From Planctomycetota bacterium (GTDB lineage Bacteria; Planctomycetota; PLA2; JAEUHO01): a DNA stretch of 64,000 nucleotides. The translations under genes and the position numbers were made by a program. Positions within the stretch are counted from its first letter, which is position 1; every line of letters begins with the position of its first letter. Location: contig JADZCA010000038.1 of the NCBI GenBank assembly GCA_020851795.1, positions 1-64,000 on the forward strand, in the 5' to 3' direction. Below, one piece after another: positions 56,641 to 64,000 of this stretch. Under the pieces are notes generated by a model, which was given only the letters and a program-made list of their open reading frames with translations, did no database searches and was not told the DNA's origin.

Positions 56641-56938
56641 CCGCGCGCGCGTCGGCGGCGTCGAGACGCCCGGCGCGGCGATCGCGCGGGCGGTCCTTGC
56701 CGGGGTTGCGCCGCGTGCGGTGCGCGGCGGCCAGAAGGACCCGCACAGGGGGCACTGCTCCGACGTCCACCTCGACGCGCGTCTTCGCCTCCTCGAAGAG
56801 ATGCTCGACGTGTGCGCGCAGCTTCTCGCGGTCCTGTGCGACCTCGGGCGGCGGCTCGGTCTCGATGGCCAGCGAGAGATTTTCGCTGCCGTGACTCTCT
56901 CGGCCTGCCCTTCGAGCATAGTTGACATTGATCTTCAC
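56641..56938 (-). pseudogene. Remnant of a small protein gene beginning KINVNY
   Basis: A GTG at 56938 opens a reading frame with convincing protein character for about 65 codons (VKINVNYARRAGRESHGSEN... then EVAQDREKLRAHVEHLFEEA). Afterward it turns into Arg/Ala-rich sequence with no stop before running antisense through the gene at 56306. The start has AT-richer codons (AAT, TAT, GAA AAT). It resembles small planctomycete/phage-like proteins beginning MKINVNY, from memory only. Likely a truncated, perhaps transferred gene. The end at 56641 is approximate. Confidence 0.4.
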
Positions 56939-57095
56939 GAGCGTACCGCCTGCGTGATGGATGGAGGATGCGGCGGTTTCACGCTCGACCGCGCGCACGA
57001 GCGAATGCGGACCTGACGGCGCTCCCGGGAGTGAGGCCGAGCCGCCGATCCCGCGGCACCTCCCGGCGGCTCGCGGCCCGGAGAGGGCGACTTCC

Positions 57096-57140
57096 CCGCC
57101 GCCCTTCCCCGGCATCGGCGGCGTCGGTATCCTCGATCTA
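57096..57140 (+). promoter_or_regulatory. Conserved upstream block of TPR-CHAT gene 1
   Basis: CCGCCGCCCTTCC-CGG-ATCGG..GT-GGTA is shared almost base for base with 61201-61240 before the second TPR-CHAT gene. It ends a few bases before each ribosome binding site, so it probably contains the promoter or a common regulatory site, kept since duplication. Confidence 0.4.
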
Positions 57141-57150
57141 GGAGGCTCGC

Positions 57151-60100
57151 CTGCGCGCCACGACCGTCATCGTCCTCGCCCTGCTGCTGTCGGCTCCGGC
57201 CTATGGGGGTGACGAACCTCCGAAGGTGCCGGCCGCTCCGCCTGTGGCTCCGGCTCCGGCTCCGGCTCCGCCCGCCTCCGCCCCGAAGCCCGCTCCGCCG
57301 CCGCCGCTCAAGCAGGCGGCCGACGCCGTCCTCGCGGCGACGAAGGCGAAGGACGACGCGGCCCTCGGAGCGCTCGCGGCGCAGGACGTTCCCGATCCTT
57401 GGCGGGTTGTCGACCAGTTGATCCGCCAAGGGGAACACGACGCCGCGGAGGCCTTCGCGAAGGCCTCGCCGCGCGTGGACACGGAGGCGTTGCCGGCCTA
57501 CGTCGCCTCGCGGCGGGGCAAGGCGGATGACCCTGCGCGTCGCGAGCGGCTCAAGGCCGCAGACGCGGCGATGCGGGCCAGGAGGCTCAAGGATGCGCTG
57601 ACGGCGCTGGGCGAGCCGGAGCCAGGCCCCATCGAAGACGTGCCGGGGGTGGCCATGGCGCAGATGCGCGCGTTTGCGCTCCTACGGCTCGAGAGAGAGG
57701 AGGCAGCCCTTGCCGCGACGCGCGCGGCCGCCGAGGCGGCCCACCGGCTTGGTTGGATGGTGATGGCGGCCGAATTGCACAACGCACACGGCGTCGCGGC
57801 GTACCACGTCGACAGGTACGACGAAGCGCTCGAGGCATGGGGGCGGGCCGTGGCCCTGGCGGAGCGGCGCGGCGACAAGGAGGGGGCGGCCCAGTGGCGG
57901 GGCAACATCGCCAACGTCGACCTTGCCCGCGGGGACCTGGTCAAGGCGGTGGCGACCTACGAGCAGGTGCTCGCGGAGATGGAGACGCTGGGCGACAAGC
58001 GGGGGGCGGCCACGATGCTGGGCAACCTGGGCAACGCCTATCACGCGCTCGGGGACTTCGCCAAGGCGAAGGCGACCCAGGAGCGGGCGCTGCGGGCCAG
58101 GGAGGCCGTGGGGGATCGGGCGAACGTCATCGCGGCCCGGGAAGCCCTGGCTCTGCTCCACGTCGAGGTTGGGGAGGTTGTCAAGGGGCTGGGGCTCTAC
58201 GAGCGGGCCCTCGCAGAGGCGGAAGCGCTTGGGCTGCAGGGGAAGACCGCCTCCCTGCTTGGAGGCATCGCCAGTGCCCATTCTGCTCTCGGGAACTTCG
58301 CCCAGGCGCTTGCGTACTTCGAGCGCAGCCGGGCACGTTTCGCGTCGGCGGGGCACAAGCCCGGCGCGGCGGCGGCAATGTCCAACATCGCCATGGTCCG
58401 CGTCAGGCTCGGGGACCACGCGGGGGCGCTCCCGCTCTTCGAGCGGGCCCTGGCGGACCAGGTGGCGCTCGGGGATCGACGCAACGCGTCGAAGACGCTC
58501 ACAGCCCTCGCCGTGGCCCACTCCGAGCTCGGGGACGAGACCAAGGCAAAGGAGCTCTACGAGCGCGCGCTGGCCGACGCAGAGGCGATTGGAGACCGGA
58601 GACTGGTGGCGGTCTGCATGAACAACATCGCCACGACCCACGCCAAGCTGGGGGACCACGCCGCGGCGCGTGCGCTCTACGAGCGTGCGCTGGCGACGCG
58701 GGAGGCCTTGGGTGACAAGCGCGGTGTGTCTGTCATGCTGAACAACATCGGGGCGAGCCACCAGGCGCAGGGTGATCTCAAGGCCGCGCGCGCGGCGCTG
58801 GAGCGCGCCGTGCGCATGGCGCGCAGCCTCAGGGCCGTGCCGGAGCTCGTCTCGTCCCTCAAGCACCTCGCCATCGTGCATCTGCGCGAGGGCGACAGCG
58901 GGCGCGCGCTCGGGGCGGCGCGGGAGGCGCTGACCGCCAGCGAGACGCTGCTTGGAGGGTTGGGCGAGGAGGAAGGCGCCCAGGCTCGCGCGACGCAGGG
59001 GAAGCTCTACGCGGTGGGCGCCCAGGCGGCCGTGCGCGACGCAGACACGGCCGAGCTGTGCGCGTTCCTGGAGAGCGGGAGGGCGGGTGCTCTCCTGGAT
59101 GCGCTGGACAAGCGCGAGCACCTGCGCTGGAAGTCCGACACGCTGCCGGAGGAGCTGAAGGTCGCCGACTCGAAGGCTGCGAGCGCGGAGCGCGCCGCAC
59201 GGAACGCCTACGAGCAGGCGCTCAAGGGCGAGGACCGCAGGGCCAAGGCCGCGGCCGCGGGCGCGCTGGACGAAGCGCTCGAGGAGGTGCGGACGGTCAA
59301 CGCACGCATCCAGCGCGAGACGAAGCGGGCGGCAGGGATCTTCTACCCCCGCAGCATGCCGCTGGAGGACGTCGCGGCGTCGTTGGAGGCGGGCGAGGCG
59401 CTGGTGATCTACGGCCTGTGCCTCGACGAAGCGGTGGCGCTGGTGGTCGAGCCGGAGGGCGAGCGGCTGGTGGTGCTCGGGGCAAGCAAGGAGGTCGAGG
59501 CAGCGTGCGAGGCGTTGGCGCTGCGCACGCCCGACGACGATCCCGCCGCGGCGCTGGCCACGCTGCGGGGCCTGCTGGTGGAGCCGCTCGCGCTGGGGCA
59601 GGGCGTGAAGCAGGTGCTCGTCTCCCCGGAGGGCCCCCTGTGCTTCCTGCCTTGGGGTGCGCTGGTGGACCGGGCCGTGGCGGTGACGCCCTCCGGCTCG
59701 ACGCACGCGTTGTTGCGCTCGGAGGAGCGCGAGCCCGGCCAAGGCGTGCTGGCGCTGGGCGATCCGGACTACGCGGGCGCCTCCGAAGCGGCGCAGGCGA
59801 TCTACTACCGGGGCAGGCGGCTCTCGCCGCTGCCGGCCACGCGCAGCGAGGTGGAGACCGTGTCCAGCGTGGCGCTGCTGGGGGCCGAGGCCAGCGAGGA
59901 CGGCGTCGTGGCCGCCCTGCCCCAGCAGGAGCGCTGGCGCGCGGTGCACTTCGCCTGCCACGGGCTGATCGACCCACGTCGGCCCGGACTGTCGTCGCTG
60001 GCGCTCTCGCGGACCGGCGACGACGACGGCTTCCTGACGGCGCTCGAAGTGCTACGCATGCGGATCCCGGCCGACCTCGCGGTGCTCTCGGCCTGCGAGA

Positions 60101-60384
60101 CGGCGACGGGCCAGCTCGTCGGCGGCGAGGGGATCGTGGGCCTGACGCGCGCGTTCATGTACGCGGGCGCGCCGCGGGTGATCTGCTCGCTGTGGAAGGT
60201 CGACGACGAGGCGACGCGTGTGCTGATGGTGAAGTTCTACGAGCTGTGGAACCCCAGGGACGGCAAGCCCGGCCTGCCGGCCGCGGAGGCCTTGCGCCAG
60301 GCGCAGGGCTTCGTGCGTGCGCAGGCGAGGTGGAAGCACCCGTACTACTGGGCCGCGTGGGTCCTGTGGGGGTTGCCGGACTAG
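57151..60384 (+). CDS. Exported TPR-CHAT protein 1 (CTG start)
   Basis: 1077 aa. An in-frame TAG at 57139 and the signal peptide LRATTVIVLALLLSAPAYGG leave CTG 57151 as the only sensible start; AGGAGG sits 5 bp before it, and the paralog uses TTG at the same place. After a Pro/Ala linker come about ten 40-residue TPRs (GDKRGAATMLGNLGNAYHAL type, about 200-560). The C-terminal CHAT domain (caspase-like peptidase fold) has catalytic His in HFACHGLIDP and Cys in LSACETATGQLVGGEGIVGL. Signal peptide plus CHAT implies a protease outside the cytoplasm. Its TAG is the first triplet of repeat copy D. Confidence 0.9.
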   Translation: MRATTVIVLALLLSAPAYGGDEPPKVPAAPPVAPAPAPAPPASAPKPAPPPPLKQAADAVLAATKAKDDAALGALAAQDVPDPWRVVDQLIRQGEHDAAEAFAKASPRVDTEALPAYVASRRGKADDPARRERLKAADAAMRARRLKDALTALGEPEPGPIEDVPGVAMAQMRAFALLRLEREEAALAATRAAAEAAHRLGWMVMAAELHNAHGVAAYHVDRYDEALEAWGRAVALAERRGDKEGAAQWRGNIANVDLARGDLVKAVATYEQVLAEMETLGDKRGAATMLGNLGNAYHALGDFAKAKATQERALRAREAVGDRANVIAAREALALLHVEVGEVVKGLGLYERALAEAEALGLQGKTASLLGGIASAHSALGNFAQALAYFERSRARFASAGHKPGAAAAMSNIAMVRVRLGDHAGALPLFERALADQVALGDRRNASKTLTALAVAHSELGDETKAKELYERALADAEAIGDRRLVAVCMNNIATTHAKLGDHAAARALYERALATREALGDKRGVSVMLNNIGASHQAQGDLKAARAALERAVRMARSLRAVPELVSSLKHLAIVHLREGDSGRALGAAREALTASETLLGGLGEEEGAQARATQGKLYAVGAQAAVRDADTAELCAFLESGRAGALLDALDKREHLRWKSDTLPEELKVADSKAASAERAARNAYEQALKGEDRRAKAAAAGALDEALEEVRTVNARIQRETKRAAGIFYPRSMPLEDVAASLEAGEALVIYGLCLDEAVALVVEPEGERLVVLGASKEVEAACEALALRTPDDDPAAALATLRGLLVEPLALGQGVKQVLVSPEGPLCFLPWGALVDRAVAVTPSGSTHALLRSEEREPGQGVLALGDPDYAGASEAAQAIYYRGRRLSPLPATRSEVETVSSVALLGAEASEDGVVAALPQQERWRAVHFACHGLIDPRRPGLSSLALSRTGDDDGFLTALEVLRMRIPADLAVLSACETATGQLVGGEGIVGLTRAFMYAGAPRVICSLWKVDDEATRVLMVKFYELWNPRDGKPGLPAAEALRQAQGFVRAQARWKHPYYWAAWVLWGLPD

Positions 60385-60618
60385 CCCGCCGAATTCACGA
60401 GCCGACGAGGTCGGGGCGGCGTCTTCGGCCCGGGCGTGACGCAGGGCCCCTCGGCGATTCGATGCGTGTCGCCGCGCGTCGTCCGCTCCTCGGCGTGGTG
60501 TCAGAACACGCCGTCGTCGCGTCCGACGCGCGCCCGGGCCGAATCCGCGAGCCCCGACGGGGGCCCGACGTGCGATCGGCGCCCGGCGGGCCTCGTCTTT
60601 CGTGAATTCGGCGGGCTA
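60382..60618. repeat. Stop-capping structured repeat, copy D (inverted)
   Basis: 237 bp, in opposite orientation to A-C. Perfect 19-bp terminal arms TAGCCCGCCGAATTCACGA and its complement, extended by GACGAGG on both sides. The left TAG (60382-60384) is the stop of TPR-CHAT gene 1. The right CTA (60616-60618) is the TAG stop of the radC remnant on the other strand. Both convergent genes thus end exactly at the element's two ends. GGAC flanks both sides, but no such duplication is seen at other copies. Confidence 0.9.
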
Positions 60619-60990
60619 GGACTGGATCCAGCCACGCTCGACGAACGACACGTACGATCCAGCGCCGACGACGACAGGGTCGCGCAGCCGGACGCCGACC
60701 AGCTCTCCGGCGGCGACGAGACGGCGCGTGATCGCCTCGTCGTCCGGCGAGGGCTCGGGGTCGCCCGACACGTGGTTGTGCAGCAGCACGATCGATGCCG
60801 CCCGCGCCTTCATGGCGGGGCGGTAGAGCGCCTTTGCGTTCCGCCGCGGGGGCTCGACCCGGCGGCAACGGCCACGAGAACACCGAGCTCGCGTCGCTCA
60901 AGCAGCAGCGCTTCATCCGCATCCCCCGCGAGGTCTTCCCCGTCCCCTCCCCGCAGAGAAGAGCCAGCTGGTCGTTCGAGTACCCCGCGT
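60616..60990 (-). pseudogene. radC: Decayed radC (JAB/MPN-domain protein) remnant
   Basis: The last 65 codons from ATG 60813 match the RadC C-terminus: ASIVLLHNHVSGDPEPSPDD keeps the HxH-x7-S-x2-D metal motif, then GVRLRDPVVVGAGSYVSFVE. In-frame similarity continues a little upstream (RNAKALYRPAMKA), but the helix-hairpin-helix part and the JAMM glutamate are gone. In another frame at about 60920-60990, SNDQLALLCGEGTGK recalls the RadC LSDAELLALLLGTG motif. So a radC with deletion and frameshifts; the left boundary is approximate. Its stop is formed by repeat copy D. Confidence 0.65.
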
Positions 60991-61200
60991 CCCGTGCGAG
61001 CGAGCGCCTGTGCCCGATCGGCTCGAGCGAGACGCCCTCGTTGCTCGGAGCGCCCCGGCCGCTGCCCTGCGTTCGCGTTGCCGACGCCGCTCGGGACGGG
61101 ACGGCGCGCCGAACGGACGGCCGAACGCGGAGGAGGCGGGAGGCCGAGCCGAGGCCTCGAGCCCGCCGCCCGGCGGCCAGAAGCCCGGGGATCACGATGT
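60991..61200. other. Intergenic region with no gene seen
   Basis: About 210 bp between the radC remnant and the upstream block of TPR-CHAT gene 2. It shares patches with the matching region before gene 1 (GAGGCCGAGCCG), consistent with duplication of the whole unit. No coding potential recognised. Confidence 0.4.
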
Positions 61201-61240
61201 CCCGCCGCCCTTCCTCGGGATCGGGCGCGTAGGTACGCTC
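61201..61240 (+). promoter_or_regulatory. Conserved upstream block of TPR-CHAT gene 2
   Basis: Counterpart of 57096-57140. Similarity is highest in CCGCCGCCCTTCC..CGG.ATCGG and GGTA..CTCG, close to the GGAGG that precedes the TTG start. Confidence 0.4.
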
Positions 61241-61256
61241 GCGCTCGGAGGCACGC

Positions 61257-64000
61257 TTGCGCGCGACACCCGTCATCGTCCTGGCCCTGCTGCTGTCGGC
61301 TCCGGCCTATGGGGGCGAGGATGCCCCGAAGCCGCCGGTGGCTCCGCCGGCCGCCCCGCCGGCCGCCCCTGCGCCCGCCGCGACGCCTGCCCCGTCGCCG
61401 ACCCCCGAGCAGGCGGCCGACGCCGTACTGACGGCCGTGAAGGCGAAGGACGACGCGGCGCTCGAGGCTCTCGCCGTGAAGGATGCCCCCGACCCGTGGA
61501 TCGTCGCCGACGAGCTGATCCGTCGCGGCGAGTTCGACGCCGCCGACGCGTTCGCGAGGGCGGCGCCGCGGGTGGACATCGAGGCGCTGCCGGCCTACGT
61601 CGCGTCGCGGCGGGGGAAGCCGGACGACCCGACGCGTCGGGGTCGGCTGGCGAAGGCGATCGCGGCACTCCGAGCCCGTGAGCCCGCCGACGCCCTCGCG
61701 GCGCTCGGCGCGGAGGAGTCCCCGCCCCTCGAGGACGTGGTCGGGGTCCGGCTCACGTCGGTGCGGGGCTACGTGCTCGCGAGACTCGAGAGGCGCGAGG
61801 CGTCCGCGGTCTCGAGTCTGGGGGCGGGCGACGCCGCCGAGCGGCTCGGCTGGCTCGCGCGCTCCTACGCCATGAGCGACGAGGCCGGAATCTCCGCCTT
61901 TCGCGAGTCGGCGTTCGTCGTCGCGCGCGCCGCGTTCGAGCGGGCCGTGTCGGTCTGCGACCGGCGGGGGGACAAGGCGGGGGCGGCCCGGTCGCTCACC
62001 AACCTCGGCACGGTCTACGCGTCGATCGGCGACTACCCGAAGGCGCTCTCGGCGCAGGAGCGCGCCCTGGCGGCGTACGAAGCGATGGGGGACGAGGCGG
62101 GGGTGGCGGCGACCCGCTACAAAGTCGGCGGCGCTCACTCCGAGCTCGGAGACCACCGGAAGGCGCTCTCGATGCTGGAGCGCGCGCTGGCAGCACAGGA
62201 GGCGTTGGGGGACAAGGCGGGGGCGGCCACGACCCTCAGCAGCATCGGGAGCGTCCACCTGGTGCTCGGGGACTACGCGAAGGCGCTCTCGACGCAGGAA
62301 CGTGCGCTGGCGGCAATGGAGGCGCTCGGGGACAAGAGAGGGGCGGCCCGGACGCTCGGCAACCTCGGCAACGTCCACATGTCGCTCGGGGACTACGCGA
62401 AGGCGCTCGCGATCCAGGAACGCGTGCTGGCGGCGAAGGAGGCGTTGAGGGACAAGGCGGGGGCGGCCGCGACGCTCTACAACGTCGGCCTGCTCCAATT
62501 CGCGCTCGGGGACTATTCGAAGTCGCTCTCGACGCACGAACGCGGGCTGGCGGCGATGGAGGCGCTGGGGGACAAGGGGGGGGCGATCACGGTGCTCAGC
62601 AGCATCGGCATGATCTACGACGCAATCGGCGACTACGCGAAGGCGCTCTCGACGCAAGAGCGTGCGCTGGCGGCGAGCGTGGCGGCGGGGGCCAAGCGGG
62701 AGACGGCTACGGCGCTCGGCCGCCTCGGCTCGGTCTACGACTCGATCGGCGACACCGCGAAGGCGCTCGCCAACTACGAGCTCGCGCTGGCGGCGAAGGA
62801 GGCGCAGGAGGACAAGCAGGGTGTCGCCGTGATTCTCGCAAACCTGGGCGCCCTCTACCATCGGCTTGGGGACGCCGCGAAGGCGCTCAAGACCTTTCAG
62901 CGTGTGTTGGCGACGGCGGAGGCGCTGGGGGACAAGGGGATGGGCGTCCGGGCGGTCCTCAACATCGGCATCGCCCAACGCTCGCTCGGCGACTCCGCGA
63001 GCGCGCTTTCGAGTTGCGAGCGTGCGCTGGCGGCCTCGGAGGCGCTGGGAGACAAGGCGACCGTGGCCAAGACACTCGACGTCATCGGCAGGCTCCATCT
63101 GGACCGCGGGGACTTCAAGAAGGCGATCCTGTTCTTCGAACGCTCGAGTCGAGCTGCCGAGAAGTGCGGCGCGGTCGACCTGCAGGTGCCCGCGCTCCAC
63201 AATCTGGCGAGGGCGCGGATCGCGTCGGGCGATGCGGGGCGCGCGATCGAGTCGGCCCACAAGGCCGTCTCGCTCCTGAAGACCCTCGTCGGCGGGCTGG
63301 GCGAGGAACAGGGGGCGACGGCGCGGGAGCAGCACACCGCGCTGTTCTCGACGGGGCTTCGGGCGGCGGCGGAGGCGGACGAAGCGCCCGAGGCCGCCTT
63401 CTTCCTCGAGAGCGGTCGGGCGGGAACGATGCTCGAATCGCTCGACGCGCGCGACGCGCTGCGGTACACGGCGATCCCCGACGAGTTGCGGCTCGCCGAG
63501 GCGGCCGCCCGGTCTGCCGAGGTGCGGGCGCTCGCGGCCTACGCGAAGGCGCAGGACGGCGCAGACCTCGCAGTGATCCGGGCGCGCAACGAGGAGCTGA
63601 AGGTCGCGCGGGCGAGCGTTCAGGAGGTCGTCGAGCGGATCCAGCGGGAGGCCAAGCGGGCGGCGAACCTCTGGTACCCGGTCGCGACGCCGATCGAGGA
63701 CATCCGGGGCTTGCTCGCCCCGGGCGAGGCCCTCGTGCTCTACGGACTCGCCAGGACGGACGACGGTGCCCACGCGCTGGTGCTGACGAAGGAGGATGCG
63801 AGGATCGTCGCGCTCGGAGAGTCCTCGGCGATCGCGGGGGCGTGCGAGGCGCTCAACCCCACCGATCGGGACGTGGATCCCGCGGCGGCGCTCGATCGGC
63901 TGCGCGACCTCGTCGTGAAGCCCCTCGCACTCCCGAAGGAGACGAAGCGGCTGCTCGTCTCGCCGGACGGGCCGCTCTCCTACGTCCCCTTCGCGGCGCT
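61257..64000 (+). CDS. Exported TPR-CHAT protein 2, 3' end outside the window
   Basis: Open frame of 914 codons to the window edge, TTG start behind CGGAGGCACGC. Paralog of gene 1 along the whole length: signal peptide LRATPVIVLALLLSAPAYGG, Pro/Ala linker, conserved PDPWIVADELIRRGEFDAAD and EALPAYVASRRGKPDDPTRR. Then about ten TPRs encoded by very similar 120-bp DNA repeats (GDYAKALSTQERALAAMEAL type). The region leading to CHAT is present (FFLESGRAGTMLESLDARDA, ALVLYGLARTDDGAH, LLVSPDGPLSYVPFAAL), but the catalytic His and Cys lie beyond 64000. Confidence 0.88.
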   Translation, partial: MRATPVIVLALLLSAPAYGGEDAPKPPVAPPAAPPAAPAPAATPAPSPTPEQAADAVLTAVKAKDDAALEALAVKDAPDPWIVADELIRRGEFDAADAFARAAPRVDIEALPAYVASRRGKPDDPTRRGRLAKAIAALRAREPADALAALGAEESPPLEDVVGVRLTSVRGYVLARLERREASAVSSLGAGDAAERLGWLARSYAMSDEAGISAFRESAFVVARAAFERAVSVCDRRGDKAGAARSLTNLGTVYASIGDYPKALSAQERALAAYEAMGDEAGVAATRYKVGGAHSELGDHRKALSMLERALAAQEALGDKAGAATTLSSIGSVHLVLGDYAKALSTQERALAAMEALGDKRGAARTLGNLGNVHMSLGDYAKALAIQERVLAAKEALRDKAGAAATLYNVGLLQFALGDYSKSLSTHERGLAAMEALGDKGGAITVLSSIGMIYDAIGDYAKALSTQERALAASVAAGAKRETATALGRLGSVYDSIGDTAKALANYELALAAKEAQEDKQGVAVILANLGALYHRLGDAAKALKTFQRVLATAEALGDKGMGVRAVLNIGIAQRSLGDSASALSSCERALAASEALGDKATVAKTLDVIGRLHLDRGDFKKAILFFERSSRAAEKCGAVDLQVPALHNLARARIASGDAGRAIESAHKAVSLLKTLVGGLGEEQGATAREQHTALFSTGLRAAAEADEAPEAAFFLESGRAGTMLESLDARDALRYTAIPDELRLAEAAARSAEVRALAAYAKAQDGADLAVIRARNEELKVARASVQEVVERIQREAKRAANLWYPVATPIEDIRGLLAPGEALVLYGLARTDDGAHALVLTKEDARIVALGESSAIAGACEALNPTDRDVDPAAALDRLRDLVVKPLALPKETKRLLVSPDGPLSYVPFAA
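61975..63060 (+). repeat. Tandem 120-bp coding repeats (TPR array)
   Basis: About nine consecutive 120-bp units, each with GACTACGCGAAGGCGCTCTC, then a GTGCGCTGGCGGC motif and GGGGACAAGGCGGGGGCGGC or close variants. Each encodes one 40-residue TPR. The DNA similarity is much higher than in gene 1, suggesting recent expansion or homogenisation. Confidence 0.8.

Noticed and set aside
60382..60618. Interpretation of the repeat as a transposon-derived MITE with target duplication (GGAC on both sides)
   Set aside because: Only this copy has the matching flanks. Arms differ between copies yet stay self-complementary, and positions track stop codons. Not fully excluded.
60814..61232. Plus-strand ORF at 60795-61232 as a gene
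   Set aside because: Low-complexity Arg/Ser-rich product, overlaps the radC remnant and the upstream block of the second TPR-CHAT gene, no ribosome site.
61975..63060. CRISPR-like array
   Set aside because: Repeats are 120 bp, in frame and encode TPR units; there are no unique spacers.

Overview
This is a very GC-rich (low-to-mid 70s percent by eye, not computed) stretch of bacterial chromosome. Most likely source: Planctomycetota. The best clue is an ECF sigma factor translationally coupled to a membrane Ser/Thr kinase with a WD40-like sensor. Other clues are a cytoplasmic Ser/Thr kinase, TPR-CHAT proteins and many secreted proteins of unknown function. Myxococcota or Acidobacteriota cannot be excluded from sequence alone. 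Starts are often GTG, with some TTG and one apparent CTG, usually behind a GGAG-type ribosome binding site.

Layout. 0.1-5.8 kb (minus): secretin-N-domain exported protein, exported esterase with PDZ domain, glucose-6-phosphate isomerase (pgi) and transaldolase (tal). 6.0-13.9 kb: beta-lactamase-fold hydrolase, TPR protein, Sfp-type phosphopantetheinyl transferase, two divergent paralogous outer-membrane barrels, a third envelope protein and an AraC regulator. 14.0-20.0 kb (minus): large secreted HExxH protein, an unknown exported protein and an LVIVD-repeat protein. 20.4-27.4 kb: regulatory block with an FHA-sigma54 activator, a divergent Ser/Thr kinase with a good sigma54 promoter, and the ECF-sigma/kinase-WD40 pair. 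27.6-34.6 kb: envelope lipoproteins and a carbohydrate-binding-type exported protein. 34.9-37.9 kb: molybdate ABC transporter (modABC) with a divergent HTH-PBP regulator. 38.0-44.8 kb: glycosyltransferase/UDP-galactopyranose mutase/glycosyltransferase operon converging on an overlapping operon of three ATP-grasp enzymes. 45.2-47.4 kb: monomeric NADP isocitrate dehydrogenase. 47.7-56.6 kb: LysR, methyltransferase, VOC protein, DUF1254/DUF1214 protein, several unknowns, AraC and a small monooxygenase-like protein. 57.2-64.0 kb: two tandem exported TPR-CHAT genes separated by a decayed radC; the second runs off the window.

The most unusual signal is a family of 235-237 bp repeats (20162-20396, 44926-45162, 50015-50249, 60382-60618, partial at 1-139, fragments near 23169-23219 and 34688-34801). 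Each full copy is bounded by 18-19 bp inverted arms and carries a central hairpin. Copies lie directly against stop codons: at 60382-60618 both convergent flanking genes end with a TAG supplied by the element. A divergent copy (20162-20396) has different arm sequences that still match each other perfectly, which points to selection for base pairing. I do not recognise the family; I interpret it as a genome-specific structured 3'-end element (terminator or 3' RNA).

No rRNA, tRNA, CRISPR array, intact transposase or integrase was recognised.
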